Shown here in pieces: positions 44,039 to 53,091 of a stretch of DNA of 64,000 nucleotides (position 1 is the first letter of the stretch; each line of letters starts with the position of its first letter). The notes under the pieces were generated by a model, which was not told the DNA's origin, did no database searches, and saw nothing but the letters and a program-made list of their open reading frames with translations. The stretch comes from Sutcliffiella horikoshii (GTDB lineage Bacteria; Bacillota; Bacilli; Bacillales; Bacillaceae_I). Both the position numbers and the translations under genes were made by a program. Location: NCBI RefSeq assembly GCF_002157855.1, contig NZ_CP020880.1, positions 3,844,001-3,908,000 on the forward strand. Direction: 5' to 3'.

Positions 44039-44560
44039 ATGGATAAACAAATGAATGTGATTCAACAGTACCAAATTAGCCTTACGACGATGGCATTGCT
44101 GTCGAATAGGCATCCTCAGTATCAGACAAAGATAATAGATATTGAGGGAGATTTTTTAACAGACGAAACAGCTAGAGAAATCTTACACAGAGGCTGTTTG
44201 AATGATTGTTGTACGTATGAGGGGCGGAGGGTTGCTACCATATACTTCACCAATTATATTCAAAAAACTCCTATCCTTATTGACGAAGCTGAAGGGATAA
44301 TTGCTATCCCAACGCATTCACCAGAGCAGGATGCCTGCTGTTGGTTGTTCCTGCAACATCTAAAACATGTGGAAGCTGTTTCTCCAACAAAATGTATCGT
44401 TGTGTTCAACAACCTAGAAGAGTTGGTACTGGATGTATCTGCATCAACCATTTATGAACAAGTAAAAAAGGCTTCTGTAATCCTGACCCGATTTTGCTCA
44501 AGTAAACAGTTTAACTTTTCACTTAACCCTAAAGTTAAGCGTTCACGCAATAAAAGGTAA
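44039..44560 (+). CDS. comK: ComK-family competence transcription factor
   Basis: A protein of 173 residues. GCLNDCCTYEGRRVATIYFT, then QKTPILIDEAEGIIAIPTHS and CCWLFLQHLKHV align in order with the ComK core of B. subtilis (GRKAGTYEVT...KPPIMVD...FLFPTLSS...CGWI). The C-terminal part is shorter and more basic (KVKRSRNKR). ComK activates competence genes, ssbB among them in B. subtilis. It is monocistronic with an AGGGAGCT site before the ATG. In some Bacillus species ComK homologues do not give transformation, so function is not assured. Confidence 0.85.
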   Translation: MDKQMNVIQQYQISLTTMALLSNRHPQYQTKIIDIEGDFLTDETAREILHRGCLNDCCTYEGRRVATIYFTNYIQKTPILIDEAEGIIAIPTHSPEQDACCWLFLQHLKHVEAVSPTKCIVVFNNLEELVLDVSASTIYEQVKKASVILTRFCSSKQFNFSLNPKVKRSRNKR

Positions 44561-44646
44561 TGACAAGTTTACACCATGAATTAGTAAGATATTGCTGCAA
44601 CCTATTGGGGAATATGGTTACAACAATCTGTTACTAATATACTCAA

Positions 44647-44679
44647 ACCAGGGCTCTCGGTTTTAGAGATCCCTGGTTA
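44647..44679. terminator. Bidirectional terminator between comK and the DMT permease
   Basis: AACCAGGGctctcggttttagagatCCCTGGTTAA. Confidence 0.75.
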
Positions 44680-44705
44680 ATCACTTAAGCTCCGGCATAA
44701 TAAGG

Positions 44706-45638
44706 TCATTTTTCTAGACCTTGTAAGGGTGCAACAGTGCTTCCTTCCATCTTCTCCCCGCGCTCCAAAACCCCAGATCCTAGCAATACTCCTCCAACGA
44801 TTAGCACAAGACCTATCAAATGGAAGATTGTCACCTTTTCACCAAGCATAATCACTGATCCTACGAGGGCAAAAAATGGAGTGAAGTTTAGAAAAATGGA
44901 CGCTTCTGCCGGGCCGATTTTACCAATGATAAAGTTATAGGACATATGACCAAATGCAGTTGCAATAATGGCCGATGTAAAGAATGCCAACCATATCTCC
45001 TTAGATAAGGTTGCAAACTCCTTTATCGCCCCAGGTTCTGTGATTAACCCAATAACCAACAAGATTCCTGCTCCAATGACCAGCATGTATCCCGTCAAAA
45101 GGCGTGGATCCAGTGTTTTTGCAAGTTTACTTATAAGAATGAAGCTGAACGCTTGAGTCAATATGGACAAGAAAACATAAATATCCCCTATATTGACTTC
45201 TGATATACCATTGCTTCCTACAAGAGTGGTGACTGCAACACCTGCGCCTCCAAGGATAAAGCCCGTCCATCTTAGAAAATTTGTTTTCTTTTTAATGAGG
45301 ACGGTCGCTATCAGAGCAGTAAGAATCGGTCCCGCTCCTAAAATAATTCCTGCATTTGTGCCAGAAGTCCCTTTAAGTCCAAGAGATAAAAAGTAGTGAT
45401 GACAGACAACATTTAGAACAGTAGCGAGTAAGATGTATTTGGCTTCCCTTTTTGTTGGTAGCCTTACAAGTTTGAAAATTGCCAGAATCATAAAAACGGT
45501 AAGTCCTGCTGTCATGACACGGAAAGCTGTCATCGTAATCGGACTTAAGTTCCCCACAAGGATTTTAACCAGTGGAACGTTCATGCCCCAGAAGATCATG
45601 ATGAAAAAAAGCGTTAGATAGTATTTGGTGTTTTGCAT
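44706..45638 (-). CDS. EamA/DMT-family transporter
   Basis: A protein of 310 residues with ten membrane segments in two EamA repeats (IMIFWGMNVPLVKILVGNLS in the first, GHMSYNFIIGKIGPAEASIF in the second). It likely exports a small metabolite. ATG 45638 gives the usual family N-terminus. A GTG 30 bases upstream is also open, and the AAAGGAG site lies between the two, slightly far from the ATG. Confidence 0.85.
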   Translation of the reverse strand: MQNTKYYLTLFFIMIFWGMNVPLVKILVGNLSPITMTAFRVMTAGLTVFMILAIFKLVRLPTKREAKYILLATVLNVVCHHYFLSLGLKGTSGTNAGIILGAGPILTALIATVLIKKKTNFLRWTGFILGGAGVAVTTLVGSNGISEVNIGDIYVFLSILTQAFSFILISKLAKTLDPRLLTGYMLVIGAGILLVIGLITEPGAIKEFATLSKEIWLAFFTSAIIATAFGHMSYNFIIGKIGPAEASIFLNFTPFFALVGSVIMLGEKVTIFHLIGLVLIVGGVLLGSGVLERGEKMEGSTVAPLQGLEK

Positions 45639-45689
45639 AGTGGGGGCTAACTCCTTTTTTGTTTTCACCTATCGTAACATAATTCAATC

Positions 45690-45738
45690 AAAAAAAGAGT
45701 GTGAATCTAACGTTTTCACGCCAGTCCACACTCTCTCT
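45690..45738 (-). terminator. Terminator of the amylopullulanase gene
   Basis: AGAGTGTG-gactggcgtgaaaacgttagatt-CACACTCTTTTTTT on the minus strand, just past the stop at 45742. Confidence 0.8.
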
Positions 45739-45741
45739 TAA

Positions 45742-48700
45742 TTACTTACTAAACCCCAACCTTCTTCTTCCCAGATACATCACGCCACCAAACACTACCA
45801 TCACTGCTCCAAGCATGAAGAAATTGAAGGTGGATGTTGCGGTAACAGGAAGTTTGTTGCCTTTACCAGGATTCTCTCCACTTTTTCCAGGAGGTGTTTT
45901 CCCCTTGCCTTTCCCTTTGCCAGGGTTTTCTCCACCTTTACCAGGTGGTGTCCCAGGCTTATTACCGTTTCCGTCGCCAGGATCTTCGTCCCCATCCCCC
46001 GGGTCCGTTCCTTCCTGCTCGCCAACTCTCACGACAACCGTTGTCAATGGCTCAAGCGTAATGCCTCCTGCAGTTAATTCAAAACCACTCGGCTCCGAAA
46101 CTTCAACCACTCCAGCCTCATCAGCATCAACCACTACAACACCTTCTGTTAAATCTTGCTCCAACGTTAGTGTTCTAGCAGAGGTGTCCGCATTAATAAA
46201 TGTGTAGTACTCAACACCAGCAGTGGACACACTCTTGAACGCAACAACTAAGTCTTGCTCCTTGATTTCAGGTGCTGTAACCATCGTTACATTGGAGTCC
46301 ACCAATTTACGCTCGCCTAGACGGAATGCATCGCTAGAACGACGCAATTCAATTAAACCTGTCGTGTATTCACGTGTCACATTATTTACTGGATATTTCT
46401 CAGCATCTGTAGCCTTTTCCCAATCGATTCGGTTAATGATATCCGAAGAATCATAGGAATCGTGGATGAAATATGGATAAACGAACGGGTTTCCTTCAGA
46501 GTCTGTCATATAAGTAGACTTATATGGCGCATCCATTGCTTCCGCTCTCCATTGCTTTGTGCGTCCAAACTCTTGTCCTGCATGCAAGAATGCTGTACCT
46601 TGAGACGTCAGCACCATTGCATTTCCTATACGAATTCGTTTATGAATCTCTAAACTGTTTTCCGGATCTTCCGGATCTTTTTTGATAGATTGCGCAATTA
46701 CATCATGCAACGTCAAATTGTCATGTGCGGCAATGTATTGAACCACATCACCCGGATCATCCGCTTCAAAGTTATACGGCTGTCCTTTGATGTTATCGAA
46801 AATTTGCTGTACGTTACGCGCTCCGCCTGTGAGAAAGCGTGGCTGTCCTTCGCTTCCGAAGCCAGATTTCAGCTCGTTACGGAATTCATCAGAGAAGCTT
46901 CCAACTGCTTCCGTATCTTTCATCCATTGCTGGTCAGCCGCTTGAACCGGCTCCCCTTCGTCACCGGCAAATGTTACCCAGCCTTCGCCGATCATGACGA
47001 TATTCGGGTTCAATTTTTTCGCTTCGTCAAAAGCAATTTGAATACTTTCTGCATCATGGTCGCCCATCATATCAAAGCGGAATCCGTCCACTTTGTACTC
47101 GTCCACCCAATGCTTGATGGAATCCACCAGCACGCGGCGGGACATTTCATGAGTCGTACCAAGACGTCCGCCACCGAAGCTTGTTCTAGGCGTTCCGTCT
47201 GCATCCATGAAGTGGTAGTAGTTCGGTACAAGGTCCTCAAAAATATGAACCTGTGCCGTATGGTTGAACACCACATCGAGTACCACACCCATGTCGCGCT
47301 TGTGAATCTCGTTAATCAGATTCTTGAATTCTTTAATTCTCAGTTCCGGATCTTCCGGGTTCTCCGAATACATGCCGGATAGGGAGAAATAACCGTGCGG
47401 GTCATAGCCCCAGTTGTAATTCGTCCCGGTAGAAGCATAATCTAGCATGCGTTCGCCAGACTCAAACTCATTACTAAAATAGTAACTCATGACAGGAAGC
47501 AACTGAATGTGCGTCACACCAAGGTCCTGAATATAATCCAATTTCTCTACAAAAGAAGCAAATGTACCGAATTGTGCTTTCAGATCTTCCCCAATGTTCG
47601 GGTCAGACGTAAAGTCGCGTACATGCACCTCGTAAATGATCGTATCTTCTCGTTTTTCAAAGCCAGGGATGTCGGCATAATCAAGCTCAGGTCCGATGGA
47701 ACTCACATCGACTATCGCCGCTTTTCCAATCTTCTCGCCTGCTTCATTGTTCCATGCTGCCATGGATTGTGCATAAGGATCCAGTGCTAGATTCGTTACT
47801 TGACCATGTGTAATTTCATAGTGGTAATAGTAACCTTTCAAACTATCAAGTCCTGTATTATCCTTAGATAGTTTTACTGACCAGACACCACGGTCTCCTT
47901 TTTCCATTTCAATCGTGTCGACGACTTCATTTTGGTCAACTTTGTCATAAAGAACCACAGACACTTTGTCTGCTTTTGGCGACCACACTTTTAACGTGGC
48001 CGTTCCGTCCTCATGCAATTCCGCTCCTAGCTTGCCGTCATAAGCATACATTTCATCTATCAGTTTCCAGCCTGATTTGGCAGAAACCGTCACATCACCA
48101 TAAGTGACATCAAATGGAATCTTCTCTAAGTCAAATTCTCCGTGAACATGGACAGTTTTTTCGTCCTCAACTGTTACATCTGTAAATGAAACATCATTTC
48201 CATCTACATCCACGATTTTCAACTGTTCTTTCAGTTCTGCTAAGTCTAAGTCCTCAGTTTTTGAAAAAGTTAGAGTGATTAGTTTATCGGACAAAACCTC
48301 TCCGGACACAAGCGCTAATGGTACTGTTCCGTATGGATTCGTGTAAACCTTATCCTCGCCTTCTTTTACAAAAAGTTGGTTGTATTGTTGTAACATTTCA
48401 AACGTCATATCTCCCGTTTGCGCACCTGATTGTTTGTTCACAAAAAGGAAGCCGATTTTGTTAGCATCTTCTTTTAACTTGATGTCGTAGTAAGCACCGT
48501 ATTTTCCGATACCTGCTGCATCTGCGGCACCATTCGGCCAGCCGTCAGACGGAGCTTCAACATCCTCCCAATTCCATAAACCCCAACCATCATAGTCGGC
48601 GTTTGTTCTTTCATAATGAATGCGGACTGTATTTTCAGGCAGGTCAGCCGGTTCATATAAAAATACTTCGTCAGAGCCTTGCTTGATCCAAACCTCATTC

Positions 48701-51462
48701 ATGTCCGGACTAAAGAGTTCTACCCCTTTGTCGCCGCCGTCTTTATCACCATTTGTCGTGTTCAAGACAAGGAAGTTAACATTTTGTGCGCCTTCTGCAA
48801 GCTCAACATCAACATATGCACCATAGTCTGTTACATTTTCAGCTTCAAACGGTGTACCGCCTGATGGCCAGTTTTCAGAAGGTGCTGCCACATCTCCCCA
48901 CAGCCATAGGCCAAGGTTTTCGTAGCTGTTGTCTGTGCGTTGGTAGTGAATGCGAAGCGTGTTTTCACCGATTTCACCTGGTTCTGTTGGTTCTTCTTCC
49001 ACTGGTGGTGCTTCGTTTTCCACTTCAAGCAGGACCGTTCCCCCGTCTTCCATCGCTGGAATCGTGAAAGTCACTTGTCCTTCTTCATTCGCTTCGTATT
49101 CCTGACCAGAGTAATGGTCCGTCACCATTGCTTCTGAGGAGCCGAAGTTTAGGGTAACGTCTTTAACAGTAGCTCCCGTGTTCAACCCTACATAAACGGA
49201 GTTCTCACCGTATGTACGGGAGAATACCAAGTATTTGTCACTGTCAGATCCCGCTACCTTCTTGCGGTCTCCTTTCGCAAACGTGTTCGGATTTTCGTTA
49301 CGGAATGCCAGTACTTTTTGGTAATGCTCTAAAATTTCATTGCCTTCCACGTCATCCCATGGCATGTTCTGGCGGTTCGTATAATACGGATAATCGTTCT
49401 TGCCAGGCAACCCCAGCTCTTCTCCGTAATAGATAACAGGCTGACCTTTTGCCGTCAACTGAAGGGATGCTGCTACTTGATACTTGCCAAGGTCTCCCCC
49501 AACAAGCTCATAGAAGCGGTCCTCATCATGGCTTCCTAAAAATTGACCGAGTGTTGCTGTGTTGTTCAGTGTGCTATTGCGGTCTTCAAGCTTTTGCTGA
49601 ACCGCATCTAGCTGTCCATTTGCAAAGTCTTTTGCATAATTTTTAAAATCAAAATCCAGTAAAGAGTCCATCATTCCACTGTTCAGGTAGCCTTGGTCGT
49701 CATTAACATTTGCTCCCCAGGCTTCCCCAATTAGCTTGTGCTCTGGCATCTCTTTCGTTAATGCATTCTTAAACGCCATCCAAGTCGTGTCTTCCACGTG
49801 TTTAACCGTGTCGACACGGAAATAATCAATGGTGTTGCCTTTTGCCGTTCTGGATTTTTCAATCCAATCTGTCTGCCATTTTACAATTTGTTCACGTACA
49901 TCTGCGTTTTCAGTAAGAAAATCTGGAAGACCAGCCAGCTCACCACGAACTGTATCTGTTCCGCCGTCACGCAGCATTCCCTCAAAACGTGCACGGTCCT
50001 CATCTGTCGGGAAATTCGCCACACTGCTGCTATCACCTGGTTTCAATCCATAACCAGTGTGGTTCACCACCACATCGACCATGATCTTAATGCCGCGTTC
50101 GTGGGCTTTATCAATCATTTCGTGGAAGTCTGCCATGGAACCGAAATGCGGGTTTAATTTTCCAAAATTATCCGCCCAATAGCCGTGGTAAGCATAATAT
50201 GGAGTTTCTCCGTCTTCGTTGTGTCTCACATCATATTTAATGTTATCAACAACCGGACTAATCCAGATTGTGTTGATTCCAAGCTCGTCCAAGTAATCAA
50301 GTTTTTGCGTTATTCCTTTAAAATCCCCACCCTGGTATGTACCAGACTTGCTTGTGTCGTAGCCAATTCCATGCGGATCATTGTTACCTGAATCTCCATC
50401 AAAAAATCGATCTGTCAGCATAAAATAAACAACCGACTGATCCCAATCGAAATCTGCCTCTTCGCCTGTGAAGGTACGCGCCTGAACTTCTAATGTGGCA
50501 GACCCTTCGTGGCGGTTTCCGAACTCATCCATCGCAGTGATAGGCAAGGTTTTCACACCTGCTGTCACATTTTGCTTTACCGCAACTGTCAATTCATTCA
50601 GTGCAGGATCGATGATAACTTTCTCGTTTCCACCAATTTCTGATAGATTAATAGACATTTCACGGATTTTCGTCTCCGTTTCTGATTCGATGTCTACTTT
50701 CACCACAGCATTCTGGTTATAATTAATCTTTGCCGGTGTAGCAGAACCAGTCAGTTTAACGTCTGAGGTAACATACTTCACAACAGACTTTTTATCCACT
50801 GTGTTATACGGGTCTGATACTTCCTTTGTTTCTCCATCCACCGTTACCAAATAAGTATATTCATGCTCGCCTGTTGGAAGCTCGTTCACTGTATAAGTAA
50901 AACGCTCATTCTCCGGCTCAGCAGTCATTTCAAATTTTTCACCTAAAATGGATAATTCAACTTTCTCGACCTTGTCCATTTCGCCTGCTGCATACAGGTC
51001 TTTATCCCGGAAAAAAAAGTCTGCGCTTCCGTCCGCGACAACTGGTGCACTGCCGTCAGGGATCTGCACAAATTCTTCCTGCTGACTAACTACATTTACC
51101 TTGGTGATGTCATCGATTTTGTTGAATGGAATATAGCGGTCCTGATCAAAATCTTTTTGATCCCAACCGTCACCTTTTCGAATAACAAATCCAACTCTTT
51201 CTGCTGTATCACTTACTGCGATATGAGCATACGCCTTTCCATTTTCGAATTCCGTAAAGTCTATCTGGTCATCTTTCACACCAGTCCCCCAGACCCACAG
51301 ATTCCAGCCTTCATACTCCCCATCAGGCCTTTCATAGCTGAACACAATCCGTTTCTCCCCTGTTTCGGCTACCGCTTTAGTCGGTAGGTAACCTGCAAAC
51401 ATGGAAACAACAAGAAGAACGGAAAGTAATACAGCCATACCCCTTTGAAACCTTCTTTTCAT
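45742..51462 (-). CDS. Cell-wall-anchored bifunctional alpha-amylase / pullulanase
   Basis: A protein of about 1,906 residues from ATG 51462 (GGGGCAGGGGAT upstream). A signal peptide is followed by a CBM41-type starch-binding domain and Ig-like regions. A GH13 alpha-amylase domain lies at about 340-815 (VDVVVNHTG, YFRVDTVKH, LIGEAWG, FLGSHDEDRF). Two more CBM41 domains (about 830-1045; WLWGD, WNWED) and a linker lead to a second GH13 unit of the type I pullulanase kind at about 1140-1800 (EVHVRDFTSDP, VLDVVFNHT, FRFDMMGDHD, MIGEGWV, AAHDN). A Gly/Lys/Pro repeat linker and the sorting signal LPVTATS with hydrophobic span and RRRLGFSK tail end it. It degrades starch, glycogen and pullulan at the cell surface. 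Confidence 0.95.
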   Translation of the reverse strand: MKRRFQRGMAVLLSVLLVVSMFAGYLPTKAVAETGEKRIVFSYERPDGEYEGWNLWVWGTGVKDDQIDFTEFENGKAYAHIAVSDTAERVGFVIRKGDGWDQKDFDQDRYIPFNKIDDITKVNVVSQQEEFVQIPDGSAPVVADGSADFFFRDKDLYAAGEMDKVEKVELSILGEKFEMTAEPENERFTYTVNELPTGEHEYTYLVTVDGETKEVSDPYNTVDKKSVVKYVTSDVKLTGSATPAKINYNQNAVVKVDIESETETKIREMSINLSEIGGNEKVIIDPALNELTVAVKQNVTAGVKTLPITAMDEFGNRHEGSATLEVQARTFTGEEADFDWDQSVVYFMLTDRFFDGDSGNNDPHGIGYDTSKSGTYQGGDFKGITQKLDYLDELGINTIWISPVVDNIKYDVRHNEDGETPYYAYHGYWADNFGKLNPHFGSMADFHEMIDKAHERGIKIMVDVVVNHTGYGLKPGDSSSVANFPTDEDRARFEGMLRDGGTDTVRGELAGLPDFLTENADVREQIVKWQTDWIEKSRTAKGNTIDYFRVDTVKHVEDTTWMAFKNALTKEMPEHKLIGEAWGANVNDDQGYLNSGMMDSLLDFDFKNYAKDFANGQLDAVQQKLEDRNSTLNNTATLGQFLGSHDEDRFYELVGGDLGKYQVAASLQLTAKGQPVIYYGEELGLPGKNDYPYYTNRQNMPWDDVEGNEILEHYQKVLAFRNENPNTFAKGDRKKVAGSDSDKYLVFSRTYGENSVYVGLNTGATVKDVTLNFGSSEAMVTDHYSGQEYEANEEGQVTFTIPAMEDGGTVLLEVENEAPPVEEEPTEPGEIGENTLRIHYQRTDNSYENLGLWLWGDVAAPSENWPSGGTPFEAENVTDYGAYVDVELAEGAQNVNFLVLNTTNGDKDGGDKGVELFSPDMNEVWIKQGSDEVFLYEPADLPENTVRIHYERTNADYDGWGLWNWEDVEAPSDGWPNGAADAAGIGKYGAYYDIKLKEDANKIGFLFVNKQSGAQTGDMTFEMLQQYNQLFVKEGEDKVYTNPYGTVPLALVSGEVLSDKLITLTFSKTEDLDLAELKEQLKIVDVDGNDVSFTDVTVEDEKTVHVHGEFDLEKIPFDVTYGDVTVSAKSGWKLIDEMYAYDGKLGAELHEDGTATLKVWSPKADKVSVVLYDKVDQNEVVDTIEMEKGDRGVWSVKLSKDNTGLDSLKGYYYHYEITHGQVTNLALDPYAQSMAAWNNEAGEKIGKAAIVDVSSIGPELDYADIPGFEKREDTIIYEVHVRDFTSDPNIGEDLKAQFGTFASFVEKLDYIQDLGVTHIQLLPVMSYYFSNEFESGERMLDYASTGTNYNWGYDPHGYFSLSGMYSENPEDPELRIKEFKNLINEIHKRDMGVVLDVVFNHTAQVHIFEDLVPNYYHFMDADGTPRTSFGGGRLGTTHEMSRRVLVDSIKHWVDEYKVDGFRFDMMGDHDAESIQIAFDEAKKLNPNIVMIGEGWVTFAGDEGEPVQAADQQWMKDTEAVGSFSDEFRNELKSGFGSEGQPRFLTGGARNVQQIFDNIKGQPYNFEADDPGDVVQYIAAHDNLTLHDVIAQSIKKDPEDPENSLEIHKRIRIGNAMVLTSQGTAFLHAGQEFGRTKQWRAEAMDAPYKSTYMTDSEGNPFVYPYFIHDSYDSSDIINRIDWEKATDAEKYPVNNVTREYTTGLIELRRSSDAFRLGERKLVDSNVTMVTAPEIKEQDLVVAFKSVSTAGVEYYTFINADTSARTLTLEQDLTEGVVVVDADEAGVVEVSEPSGFELTAGGITLEPLTTVVVRVGEQEGTDPGDGDEDPGDGNGNKPGTPPGKGGENPGKGKGKGKTPPGKSGENPGKGNKLPVTATSTFNFFMLGAVMVVFGGVMYLGRRRLGFSK

Positions 51463-51528
51463 ATCCCCTGCCCCTTTCGTTATCTCAATCTCGACATCAC
51501 ATACCATGATGACTGACTTGCTAATTTG

Positions 51529-51542
51529 TGGAAGCGTTTGCA
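51529..51542 (-). promoter_or_regulatory. cre box 1 of the amylopullulanase gene
   Basis: TGGAAGCGTTTGCA closely matches the CcpA-binding consensus, about 67 bp before the ATG. Confidence 0.75.
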
Positions 51543-51628
51543 CATCTAAGTAGGATTCACCGAATCAGGAAACCGTTTGCGCAAAGTTGCACAAAAAGCA
51601 GCCTCCCAACTATAAACCTACAAATTTA

Positions 51629-51642
51629 TGCAAACGCTACCA
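51629..51642 (-). promoter_or_regulatory. cre box 2 of the amylopullulanase gene
   Basis: TGCAAACGCTACCA on the plus strand fits the cre pattern TGNAANCGNTNNCA and lies about 170 bp before the ATG. A weaker look-alike (GAAACCGTTTGCGC) lies between the two boxes. Confidence 0.6.
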
Positions 51643-51701
51643 ATATTCTACTTATAACATACTATGAATTCTGAAAACTTTCAATGAGTTTTTTGAGGTT
51701 T

Positions 51702-51730
51702 TGGGGACAGGCACGCCGACAAAATGTGAC
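51702..51730. repeat. GGGGACAGGCACG repeat (partial)
   Basis: ttggggacaggcacgccgac, the left arm of the GGGACAGGCAC...GTGCTTGTCCC palindrome that is complete at 52189. No right arm is present here. Confidence 0.6.
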
Positions 51731-51802
51731 AAAACACCCCAAAAGTCCTATGTCATTACACCGTCTAAAAGACTACAATAGGAATGTACTTTTCATAAAT
51801 CA

Positions 51803-51897
51803 TGGAAAAAGGCAAAACTAGTGAAAGCTAGTGACGCAAAACTAAAGGGACTTAAGTTTGCTTTAATTCAAGCAAACCAGTTAGCCAGTTACCCGCA
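51803..51897 (+). promoter_or_regulatory. Cyclic di-GMP-I (GEMM) riboswitch
   Basis: The conserved blocks appear in order: GGCAAA, a P2 hairpin ACTAGT-GAAA-GCTAGT with GAAA tetraloop, GACGCAAA, AGGGACTTAAG, a P3 hairpin (GTTTGCTTtaattcAAGCAAAC) and the closing CAGTTAGCCAGTTACCC. This matches the c-di-GMP-I aptamer. A strong GGAGG site and a 44-codon ORF follow 40 bp later. No obvious intrinsic terminator lies between aptamer and ORF, so control is probably at translation. Confidence 0.82.
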
Positions 51898-51937
51898 CCA
51901 ACCTCCGTTGATTTATGAGTGAAAAGGAGGTCCTGCT

Positions 51938-52072
51938 ATGAAGACGGTAAGAAACTTACAGTACTTCTGGCACAATATGAGATCCCACTACTACACTGTC
52001 ATTGCTGAAGATTGTCTGGACAAAGACATGAAAAAGCAATTAGTGGAAAAAGCGGATTCCCATAGGCTATAA
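51938..52072 (+). CDS. 44-residue ORF controlled by the c-di-GMP riboswitch
   Basis: ATG 51938, six bases after AAAAGGAGG, to TAA 52072. The peptide starts MKTVRNLQYFWHNMRSHYYT, continues VIAEDCLDKDMKKQLVEKAD and ends SHRL. It is soluble, with an aromatic first half and a charged helix. No family was recognised. Riboswitch, ribosome site and downstream terminator make a complete small transcription unit. Its function may lie in motility, biofilm or surface control, judging only from the c-di-GMP sensor. Confidence 0.7.
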   Translation: MKTVRNLQYFWHNMRSHYYTVIAEDCLDKDMKKQLVEKADSHRL

Positions 52073-52147
52073 GCAATTCAATGCAGAACAAAAATTCAAG
52101 ATTTAACTTATTAAATCTTGATAGACAACTAGATAAACAGACAGACG

Positions 52148-52182
52148 AAAAGAAGAGGCCTCCAGTTGGGGGCCTCTTTGGT
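52148..52182 (+). terminator. Terminator of the riboswitch unit
   Basis: AAGAGGCCtCCAgttggGGGCCTCTTTGG. An additional AAGATTTAActtaTTAAATCTT hairpin lies 30 bp earlier, near 52098-52119. Confidence 0.8.
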
Positions 52183-52188
52183 ATTGAG

Positions 52189-52233
52189 GGGACAGGCACG
52201 GGGACCCAAATGGGTCACGGTGCTTGTCCCTTC
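52189..52233. repeat. GGGACAGGCAC...GTGCTTGTCCC palindromic repeat
   Basis: GGGGACAGGCACggggacccaaatgggtcacGGTGCTTGTCCC has an inner ACCCaaatGGGT stem. It is a REP-like intergenic palindrome of a type common in Bacillus genomes. Confidence 0.8.
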
Positions 52234-52239
52234 TGCTCT

Positions 52240-52665
52240 TTAAATATGTTGTTCTGTTACTTTCGGCTTTCTTGCAAATGCCATGATTCCTGCGATTAAG
52301 TAAAGGATTGCCGGGATGAATCCGAATCCGATTGTTCCGATACCAATGACGAGTGCTGCTAGGATTAGCATGATTCCTGCAAGTACAGGTTTTTTGTTAC
52401 CTTTAATGGCGATGATTCCGATTACTCCTAGAACTAGAGAAACAAGTCCGACAGTTACCATAGTCGGTCCTGCTATTGCTAAAATATCCATGAATGCCGT
52501 CATATCCATTTCTCCCATAGCTGGATCGGTAGCCATTTCATCTTCCATAACCTCTGCAAATTCAGGATCGGACATCCCTAAATTCATCAATACCCCGAAA
52601 AGAGCTGTCAATCCACTCATAATAACGGCAATCACTGTCATAACTATCTCTGCTGTACGTTTCAT
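52240..52665 (-). CDS. DUF4064-type membrane protein
   Basis: A protein of 141 residues with four hydrophobic segments and a Met/Asp/Glu-rich loop (about residues 38-58). GIIAIKGNKKPVLAGIMLIL and the following FIPAILYLIAGIMAF match the DUF4064 pattern. The function is unknown. ATG 52665 is preferred because AGGAGG lies eight bases upstream; the ATG six bases earlier is too close to it. Confidence 0.82.
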   Translation of the reverse strand: MKRTAEIVMTVIAVIMSGLTALFGVLMNLGMSDPEFAEVMEDEMATDPAMGEMDMTAFMDILAIAGPTMVTVGLVSLVLGVIGIIAIKGNKKPVLAGIMLILAALVIGIGTIGFGFIPAILYLIAGIMAFARKPKVTEQHI

Positions 52666-52989
52666 TATCATTTCCTCCTCTTTTTATGTAACTAACTGTT
52701 GTCGCTTTTCCTTATATAAGTTATACGTAGATTAACTCCATAAGGTTTCAAACTTCACCAACTAATTTTATCACGCCAAAATAAAGGATAAAATAGTAAA
52801 ATATTATATTATTTTTCCATAATTAGTATTTCATTCTGTGTCCTCTTGCGAAAATTCGCTAAAAACCACCTCAAACCGCGCATTCCCATGCGGAAAATGT
52901 AGGAATTTTTGTTGTTTATATCAAGTTAATAAAAGGTATTTTTAAAGTATAAAAGAATAAAAGAAAAATACGAAAGAGGGGAAAATACC
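52666..52989. other. AT-rich leader and promoter region, no gene
   Basis: It holds divergent upstream regions for the DUF4064 gene and the 33-residue ORF. A small hairpin CCGCGCATtcccATGCGG lies near 52877. No protein-coding signal was seen. Confidence 0.4.
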
Positions 52990-53091
52990 ATGAAAATTAA
53001 AGTGAAGAGCTGGAGAATGTTAACTGCCCAAGATAAATTGTTCATCCTTAAAGCGATTAGCCGCCAATCCCAAGTAAAAGTTAGCGCATAA
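52990..53091 (+). CDS. Small basic hypothetical peptide, 33 residues
   Basis: ATG 52990, preceded by AGAGGGGAAAATACC, to TAA 53091. The peptide is MKIKVKSWRMLTAQDKLFIL KAISRQSQ VKVSA, basic with one amphipathic helix. It is followed at once by long inverted arms at 53092-53198. No family was recognised. It could be a regulatory peptide, or a chance ORF. Confidence 0.45.
   Translation: MKIKVKSWRMLTAQDKLFILKAISRQSQVKVSA

Noticed and set aside
45701-46207. 168-residue Pro/Ser-rich plus-strand ORF
   Set aside because: It is the complement of the Gly/Lys/Pro linker repeats and sorting signal of the amylopullulanase.
46690-47382. 230-residue plus-strand ORF
   Set aside because: Fully antisense to the pullulanase catalytic domain; long antisense frames are common opposite GC-richer conserved genes.
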